A stretch of DNA of 64,000 nt from Candidula unifasciata. Lineage: Eukaryota; Mollusca; Gastropoda; Stylommatophora; Geomitridae. Of the stretch, positions 61,001-64,000 are shown piece by piece. The number at the start of each line of letters is the position of its first letter. Within the stretch, counting starts at the first letter, position 1. The stretch lies in contig CAJHNH020008544.1 of NCBI GenBank assembly GCA_905116865.2, positions 478,669 to 542,668 of the forward strand. The letters are read 5' to 3'. Under the pieces are notes generated by a model, which saw nothing but the letters and a program-made list of their open reading frames with translations, searched no databases and was not told the origin of the DNA. Both the position numbers and the translations under genes were made by a program.

Positions 61001-63778
61001 AAACTGGCAAAGACAGACTTTGGATATGTGGTTGGCAGTGCTTGACCAAGTATGTATTTGTAAAGTTTGATATTTTAATCATGATAGATCATAGGTGCCC
61101 GAATAGTTTAATCAAATATAGATAGTAAGTGTCATTTAGAACTTTGTTGAGTGTTTGCATATAGTGTCATCTGTTTCCTATGTATTCCTAGTCCGGTACA
61201 TATCAGGTTGAATGGTATTTGTCTGAAGGAAGTTAACAAATTTAAATATCTAGGAAGTATATTCTCTTAGGATGGAAGAATAGATTGGGAAAATAGAAAC
61301 AAGATGCCAATCAGCCAGTGCAGTTATATACCGACTGACACCGTGATTTAGACATCCAAACATAAGTATAAATGCCAAGATACAGATTATTAACAGCATA
61401 TTCATACCAACACTGTGCTAACAGTGCCAGACTTGGACATTATCAAAGGCTAACCTACGTAAAATTAACACCTGTGAAATGAGATCCCTGAGAAAAGCCA
61501 CCAACTTAACCATCCGAGATCAAGTTAAAAATGACATTATCATACAGACTGTAGGAACAACACCATGCAGCAAATTCATTGAGAAACAGAAGATCATATG
61601 GCTTGGTGATTTAGTAAGAATGCAGCCAGAAAAATAACAACGCAGGTGCTACACATGAAAATATCTGAAGTGATGACAGAACTAATAACTTTGTGCTATG
61701 CATATGGTAAACACATGTGTATGAGGTGTGTTTATATACCAAGTAATGTGCAGGTGATCAGCGCCTCTCCATGCCACCTTTCACTTCCAATTTTTTTTAA
61801 ACTGTGGAATCCTAGCACCAAATGATGAAGGATGCATTGCCATCAAACTGATATTGATAAAACAAAAATCTTGTCCCTACCAAAGATTGAATGTTATCTA
61901 CATTCCACCAAATCATTATGTTGAAAAATAAATTTTATATTTATTCTGAAAATCAGCAGAGGTCAGTAAAAACCCTCCTTTTAGTGTAATGTTCATAATG
62001 TTAAAACATTAAATGATTTTGTTTAATTACAGATTACTTTCTGTGTTATCTCAGCTAGGAAATATTTAATGGAAAAAATCTTTTGTTATGTGTTTTTGTT
62101 AAAAATTAAAAATTTTTCTATGATACCCTAAGTGAGTAATATTTAATGACAGATCCTTTTGTTATTTGACATGACATCATAATGTTAATGTATTAAATAC
62201 TCTGTTTTGTGTCACAGGTGATCTCTTACTGTGACAATCACGTATCACTGTACCAGCTAACCCTTGAGAGAGGAACACAACTCTTCAAGCAAATTCAGAG
62301 TGGACATTTGGTACATTTCTTCATTTAGATCATTTTATTTTTTTTTCCTTTTCTAGCATTATTATAGACCTAGAGTATTTTTGTGGTTTTAAAATTTTAA
62401 AAAAAAAGGGACAGTTAACTTTAAGTATAATTTTATAGCTACAGTAGTAAAGTAAATTAAAAGGTGTTTTTTTCCATATATTCAGCCACATAAGGCATAT
62501 AGGGCTAGACCTATATTTTATAGAGCAATTGGCACTCTGTGGGTGGTGTAGTCAACATCATGTCAGCCACCATTACTTCCCAGAAATTTTACCTGGTACC
62601 CGTTTAAGGCCTTATTGACATGGGAGCCAAGTTCATTTTTTTTTAATGAAGTCTAATATAGGATCTAAACACATATTTTTTATAAATCAATAGGCATGTC
62701 TTGAGGGATGTGGTCAGCATAATGCCTGCTGCCTTTTCTTCCTATTTTATTACTTGGTACCCGTTAATTGGCTGGGTCGACCTGGAAGCCAAGATCAGTT
62801 TTGCAAAAAAATATGCTTCAGTGCAAATTGAAACTCAGAACCTTCAGGCTGACAGACTTGCATCTGCTCACGACGTTACTTATGCTCCCAGTGTGGTAGT
62901 TGGTGCACTAAATTCCTAAGACAGTATCTCATGTTCAGTTCCTAGCAGTGGCAGGCTTATTTATTCTGTAACCAGTATGGCTCTGGATGAACCTAGCCTT
63001 GAAAAATGGGTACCAGTAATTATCATTCTCTTGTGAGAATTGTCTGGGACAGACACCCCATTTTATTATGATTTGATGTGGAATGGGATGAATTCAAGAG
63101 GGTTGAAGAAATAAGAGAAATATCTGGGGAACCACTGATAACAACAGTTGTACAACAAAGTAAATGCTGCTATATTGGACACATCCTGAAAAGAAATGAG
63201 TAGAGAATCATAAAACAGACACTGAAATGGAAAATGAAGGGACTGAGGAAGTGAGGATGTCCAAAATAAACCTTAAAATGAATGTTGATAAGAGAGGCCA
63301 GAAGGGCTGGACTGTATTCTGTTTATGATGTCAAAGGGATTGCATCAGTTAAAATGAAATGGAGGAATAGACTGGGAGCCCTATGTGAAATATAATGGCA
63401 CAACAAGGCAGTGATGGTATACAATGTGTGAAGATCTAGCACCCCCACATATCAACATCAGTGTCTGCCATCTGATTAGAAAAGTAATTCCCTAGATTCA
63501 GCCATTGGGATATGAAGTGTGAGCACATAAAACTAATCAAATTTAACTTCACTTTTTTAGAACAGGTCACCAGATCACTGCAGACATTGCCATATTCAAG
63601 GGACTGTGTTCAACCAGAAGTGTCTAGATGTAGTCTTCTGAAGGCTACAGAGTTAATTGTTCTGTTTTATTTTCTTCTTGCTTGTAAAGTATATTATTAT
63701 TACTAGAATAAATTTGTGTCATTGCAGATATCAGTTGATCCCTCAGTTGTGGAAGACATGTACCTTCAGGCTGTAAAA
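48938..63778 (+). CDS. RSAD1: RSAD1, mitochondrial HemW-like radical-SAM protein (8 exons, 3' part outside window)
   Basis: RSAD1 is the animal homologue of bacterial HemW, a radical-SAM family protein implicated in binding and delivering haem, not in coproporphyrinogen oxidation. Eight exons join in phase to 248 codons; the vertebrate protein is about 440 residues, so the C-terminal half is right of the window. The first 27 residues have four basic and no acidic residues, as expected for a mitochondrial presequence. The [4Fe-4S]-binding C-x3-C-x2-C is seen as CKRRCTYC in exon 2. It is followed by NFN rather than the extra cysteine of HemN-type oxidases, which favours HemW. SAM-binding GGGTPS spans exons 3-4. 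Later blocks GAGVNRVSIGVQ, FPGRVSVDLIFGWPGQT and LYQLTLERGT are family signatures. No stop or frameshift is seen. A TTAA-type MITE and a partial copy of exon 6 sit in intron 6. Confidence 0.93.
49270..49490 (+). repeat. repeat H copy
   Basis: GGCTCGGTCTTTCTCCAC, CATCACACAAAGCACAAAC, AATCCATAGGGTTTTTGTA and TTGACCACTTTGC match 15570-15990. In RSAD1 intron 1. Confidence 0.7.
49505..49640 (-). repeat. repeat M, minus copy
   Basis: Minus strand reads GGGGACATGGGACTCACAGC then CCATG and TCAGAAAATTCT. Inverted relative to 50812-50925. Confidence 0.7.
49710..50470. other. part of RSAD1 intron 1, nothing firm
   Basis: A 60-codon frame at 49816-49998 (MTVLCMLAQGHSKQGKKLVQ onward) has no family I recognise. 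At 50345-50460 weak SINE-like sequence is shared with 23340-23440. Confidence 0.4.
50475..50760 (+). repeat. repeat D copy
   Basis: CTTCTTCTCATTCGCCATCT, TCTGGTTGTTCGTCGACC, CTCTCAGGCAGATGCACTC, TTGTTGGGGAGGCAGTGGAT and GGAGCCCCGTAACCCA. No long C run in this copy. Confidence 0.85.
50812..50925 (+). repeat. repeat M, plus copy
   Basis: GGAGGCATGGGACTCACAGC, CCATGGCGATG and GTCAAGAAAATTCTTCTACA, inverted copy of 49505-49640. Confidence 0.7.
50935..51480 (-). mobile_element. LINE reverse transcriptase C-terminal fragment
   Basis: On the minus strand: LVYQACVLSTLLYGSETW, then RQLNSFHMRCLRKILGIK and TNTEVLERAG, the well-known end region of animal non-LTR elements. Downstream is WEQNAMDRVVWRGHIRKG. 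Several stops. In RSAD1 intron 1; a (CTT)n-rich tract follows at 51680-51750. Confidence 0.85.
51781..52334. other. part of RSAD1 intron 1, nothing recognised
   Basis: No exon, RNA gene or supported repeat seen. Confidence 0.45.
52335..52650 (-). repeat. repeat D copy
   Basis: Reverse complement: GGGTTCCAGGCCCCCATTTT, a C run on the plus strand at about 52410-52427, TGGACAAACAACCAGAA-like end. Here the run sits in the GTTGGGG part of the family, not the usual spot. Ends 55 bp before RSAD1 exon 2. Confidence 0.8.
52706..52758 (+). CDS. RSAD1: RSAD1 exon 2 (iron-sulfur motif)
   Basis: Residues 32-48 plus 2 nt: WPYCKRRCTYCNFNKYV. The three cysteines are the radical-SAM cluster ligands. Acceptor TTACAG, donor GTAAGT. 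At 53 nt this is a very short catalytic exon between a 3.7-kb and a 2.4-kb intron. Confidence 0.95.
52760..54340. other. part of RSAD1 intron 2, nothing recognised
   Basis: AT-rich intron with G runs near 53459-53478. No gene or shared repeat supported. Confidence 0.5.
54355..54620 (+). mobile_element. SINE-A-like fragment, strongly diverged
   Basis: CGACCTTGGCTTCAAGGTTG, AGGAAAGGCAGCCGGTC and GGCCACATCACCCGTAG are SINE-A body sequences. An insertion separates the halves. Confidence 0.5.
54675..54760 (+). repeat. repeat I copy, partial
   Basis: GACATCACAGCACTCGGGAC and AAGCGCTCCATCCCCATC match 18390-18560 and 21237-21345. Confidence 0.65.
55209..55315 (+). CDS. RSAD1: RSAD1 exon 3
   Basis: Residues 49-84 plus 1 nt. 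Encodes DKSVDHQRMKACLIKEAETL and ends ITSVFFGG, the start of the FFGGGTPS SAM-binding motif. Acceptor TTTCAG, donor GTTAGA (weak). Confidence 0.93.
55345..55530. mobile_element. two SINE-A fragments, tail (-) and head (+)
   Basis: 55345-55430 is a minus-strand SINE tail (GTAAAAGTCCCTTTTGACCC). At 55446-55520 is a plus-strand head with TAGCGGCTAGACGCTTGCGT and GGTCGTGGGTTCGCTCCC. The two halves abut. Confidence 0.7.
55590..55855 (-). repeat. repeat E/D fragment
   Basis: Reverse complement of repeat E: ACAAGCATGTCTTTAAG, ATGCTGAAATTGGATGTGTT and AGCTGCAAACTAAAA, preceded by the D-type end CCATTTGGGGGATGAGTGG. Confidence 0.55.
56628..56760 (+). CDS. RSAD1: RSAD1 exon 4
   Basis: Residues 85-128 plus 2 nt. 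Encodes GTPSLAKPETIEYFLDAV and SMEINPTSLE, matching GGTPSLA and E-NPTS in RSAD1/HemW. Acceptor TATCAG, donor GTAAGA. Confidence 0.96.
56940..57490 (+). mobile_element. pogo/Tigger-like transposon remnant
   Basis: Imperfect inverted ends: CATATTTTACCAAATATAAG at left and, reverse complemented, CATATTTCTCCAAGTTTAAG at right. Interior plus-strand frames give IIVKFFKKNG then, after a frame change, ISNATDGTEDEAIY. These match the C-terminus of pogo/Tigger transposases (FKKCGI-NALDGTEDD). In RSAD1 intron 4. Confidence 0.6.
57580..57985 (+). mobile_element. LINE-C 3' fragment
   Basis: KWDEFKRAEEIRDMSWQPL then VIRQRRWLYTGHILRI and a GTGTGACATATAATGACACA 3' end. Closely parallels 63080-63425 and is dead by stops. 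Confidence 0.75.
58195..58285 (-). mobile_element. SINE-A fragment
   Basis: Reverse complement: GTCAGCATCATGTCAGAC, CTAGGACATTTCCAGGTACC and GCATCTAGTTACTGGCCTAC. Confidence 0.6.
58754..58861 (+). CDS. RSAD1: RSAD1 exon 5
   Basis: Residues 129-164 plus 2 nt. Encodes LFKGAGVNRVSIGVQTLNKT then LGRDHTA, the family's GVNRLSIG-QS and LGR-H blocks. Acceptor TACAG, donor GTATGT. A SINE-A copy begins 46 bp downstream. Confidence 0.97.
58908..59185 (+). mobile_element. SINE-A, full-length reference copy
   Basis: tRNA-like head GGGGTAGCGGCTAGACGCTC and GGTCGTGGGTTCACTCCC (pol III box B), then CGACCCAGCCTTGAGTGGGT, GAAGTAAAGGCGGCTGGCGT and GGTCTAGCCCTATATGCC. Flanked by AACAGAAT at 58900-58907 and 59186-59193. 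Inserted into a LINE-C remnant 46 bp after RSAD1 exon 5. Confidence 0.93.
59186..59260 (+). mobile_element. LINE-C 3' end remnant
   Basis: GGAAAAATAGACTGTGAGAC then CTATGTGACATATAATAGCA matches the 3' ends at 57985 and 63425. Confidence 0.65.
59411..59684 (+). mobile_element. SINE-B, full-length reference copy
   Basis: 274 bp. Head GCGGCATCCGTGGCTTAGGC (tRNA-like), then GTCGCAGGTCGACCCAGCCT and GGCGTAATGCTGACCACATT, and a (TTTAC)n tail. Flanked by an exact 12-bp duplication ATCGTCTACTTA at 59399-59410 and 59685-59696. Confidence 0.95.
59930..60220 (-). repeat. repeat D copy, diverged
   Basis: Reverse complement: GTTCCAGAGCCCCATTG, GCGCAGGTTCTGGAACGAG, GGTGGATGAACACCCAGG and GAATGTGAAGAAGAAGAAG. 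Confidence 0.7.
60615..60720 (+). CDS. RSAD1: RSAD1 exon 6
   Basis: Residues 165-200, phase 0 at the end. Encodes CLEMAKVLFPGRVSVDLIFG then WPGQTLDMWLAELDQ, matching FPGRVSVDLMLGLP. Acceptor GGCAG, donor GTATGT. Its last 46 bp and the start of intron 6 are duplicated at 61004-61138. Confidence 0.97.
60807..61001. mobile_element. TTAA-flanked MITE, 195 bp
   Basis: Ends TTAACTCTTTGAGTCCCAAG and, reverse complemented, TTAACTCTTTAAGTTCCAGG. Interior matches the MITE at 40648-40791 in opposite orientation. Lies in RSAD1 intron 6 between exon 6 and its partial copy. Confidence 0.85.
61004..61138 (+). pseudogene. partial copy of RSAD1 exon 6 and its donor
   Basis: Matches 60675-60809 with an offset of 329 bp and only about ten differences by eye. 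It includes the last 46 bp of exon 6, the GTATGT donor and about 90 bp of intron. There is no acceptor or 5' part of the exon, so it is not expected to be spliced in by itself. Confidence 0.9.
61190..61680 (+). mobile_element. decayed RTE-like LINE fragment
   Basis: Broken frames equivalent to FKYLGSIF--DGRID, CANSARLGH and CEMRSLRKATN align with 45610-46020 of the nested LINE. Many stops and indels. Confidence 0.75.
61690..62217. other. end of RSAD1 intron 6, nothing recognised
   Basis: AT-rich sequence leading to the exon 7 acceptor; no repeat or gene supported. Confidence 0.5.
62218..62310 (+). CDS. RSAD1: RSAD1 exon 7
   Basis: Residues 201-231. Encodes VISYCDNHVSLYQLTLERGT then QLFKQIQSGHL, matching DDHLSLYQLSLERGTALF. 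Acceptor CACAG, donor GTACAT. Confidence 0.97.
62455..62650 (-). mobile_element. SINE-A fragment
   Basis: Reverse complement: AAGTAAATTAAAAGG tail, GGGCTAGACCTATATTTTAT, GTAGTCAACATCATGTCAGC and ACCTGGTACCCGTTTAAGG. Confidence 0.8.
62690..62925 (-). mobile_element. second SINE-A fragment
   Basis: Reverse complement: GGTCAGCATAATGCCTGC, GGTACCCGTTAATTGGCTGG, GTCGACCTGGAAGCCAAG and CAGAACCTTCAGGCTGACAG. Directly follows the copy at 62455-62650. Confidence 0.75.
63080..63425 (+). mobile_element. LINE-C 3' fragment
   Basis: GGGATGAATTCAAGAGGGTT, GACACATCCTGAAAAGAAA, GAGGAATAGACTGGGAGCCC and a GAAATATAATGGCACAAC end. Parallels 57580-57985. Ends about 300 bp before RSAD1 exon 8. Confidence 0.75.
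63728..63778 (+). CDS. RSAD1: RSAD1 exon 8 (last in window)
   Basis: Residues 232-248: ISVDPSVVEDMYLQAVK, corresponding to the PDPELAAEMY segment of RSAD1. Acceptor TTGCAG, donor GTAGGT. The reading phase fits exon 7. Confidence 0.88.
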
Positions 63779-64000
63779 GTAGGTTTCATTAACTAAATTG
63801 GTGACATTGGAGAAATTAATTTCTAGTTTATTTTTTTATTTTTTTTTACTGTGGTAATCTAACAGGAGTTTTTAAGTTTTGTCAAAAATATGTTAGTCGT
63901 GTATAAATCTTATTGCATGGGCTCAGAAATAACCCTTCAGAAATAATGTTTAGGTTTGGAAGTAAATTTCTGTAGCCTGTTACCTTGTGGAATCAAGTTC

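Overview
This is an AT-rich, intron-rich, repeat-dense animal nuclear DNA window. The short conserved exons separated by long introns, the tRNA-derived SINEs, RTE- and Jockey-like LINEs, hAT, piggyBac-like and pogo-like DNA transposons and many homopolymer tracts point to an invertebrate metazoan. A mollusc is my best guess, but no marker in the window proves it. There are no bacterial features, no rRNA, no canonical stand-alone tRNA gene and no CRISPR array.

Two real host genes are present, arranged head to head. On the minus strand, positions 42750 down to 1059 hold the first 25 coding exons (815 codons plus 2 nt) of TBCD, tubulin-folding cofactor D. The last third of the gene lies beyond the left edge. 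On the plus strand, positions 48938 to 63778 hold the first 8 coding exons (248 codons) of RSAD1, a mitochondrial HemW-like radical-SAM protein. That gene continues past the right edge. I placed every exon by conserved protein sequence, GT/AG boundaries (one GC donor) and unbroken reading phase from exon to exon. Most other open reading frames are transposon remnants or chance.

Layout. Positions 1-1058 (TBCD intron 25) hold an LTR with an apparent primer-binding site. Positions 1059-42750 are TBCD, with introns full of SINEs, LINE fragments, hAT and piggyBac-like elements, minisatellites and an inverted copy of exon 19. Positions 42774-46325 are a 247-bp hAT-type element split by an almost full-length RTE-like LINE, inserted 31 bp upstream of the TBCD start codon. 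Positions 46326-46560 look like the original shared promoter (ETS cores, CCAAT box). Positions 46560-48937 contain a decayed Jockey-like LINE and two SINEs. Positions 48938-64000 are RSAD1, which carries a partial duplication of exon 6 around a TTAA-flanked MITE.

TBCD acts in the cytosolic tubulin-folding pathway. RSAD1 is expected to act in mitochondria in haem handling. Nothing in the sequence suggests they share a pathway; what they appear to share is a bidirectional promoter. No undescribed biochemical system was found. The most interesting observations are structural: a nested transposon that separates a promoter from its gene, an inverted pseudo-exon able to pair with its parent exon in pre-mRNA, and a split-exon duplication.

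Repeat names used here (SINE-A, SINE-B, SINE-C, LINE-C, LINE-L2, repeats D, E, G, H, I, J, M) are local labels for families with two or more copies in this window.
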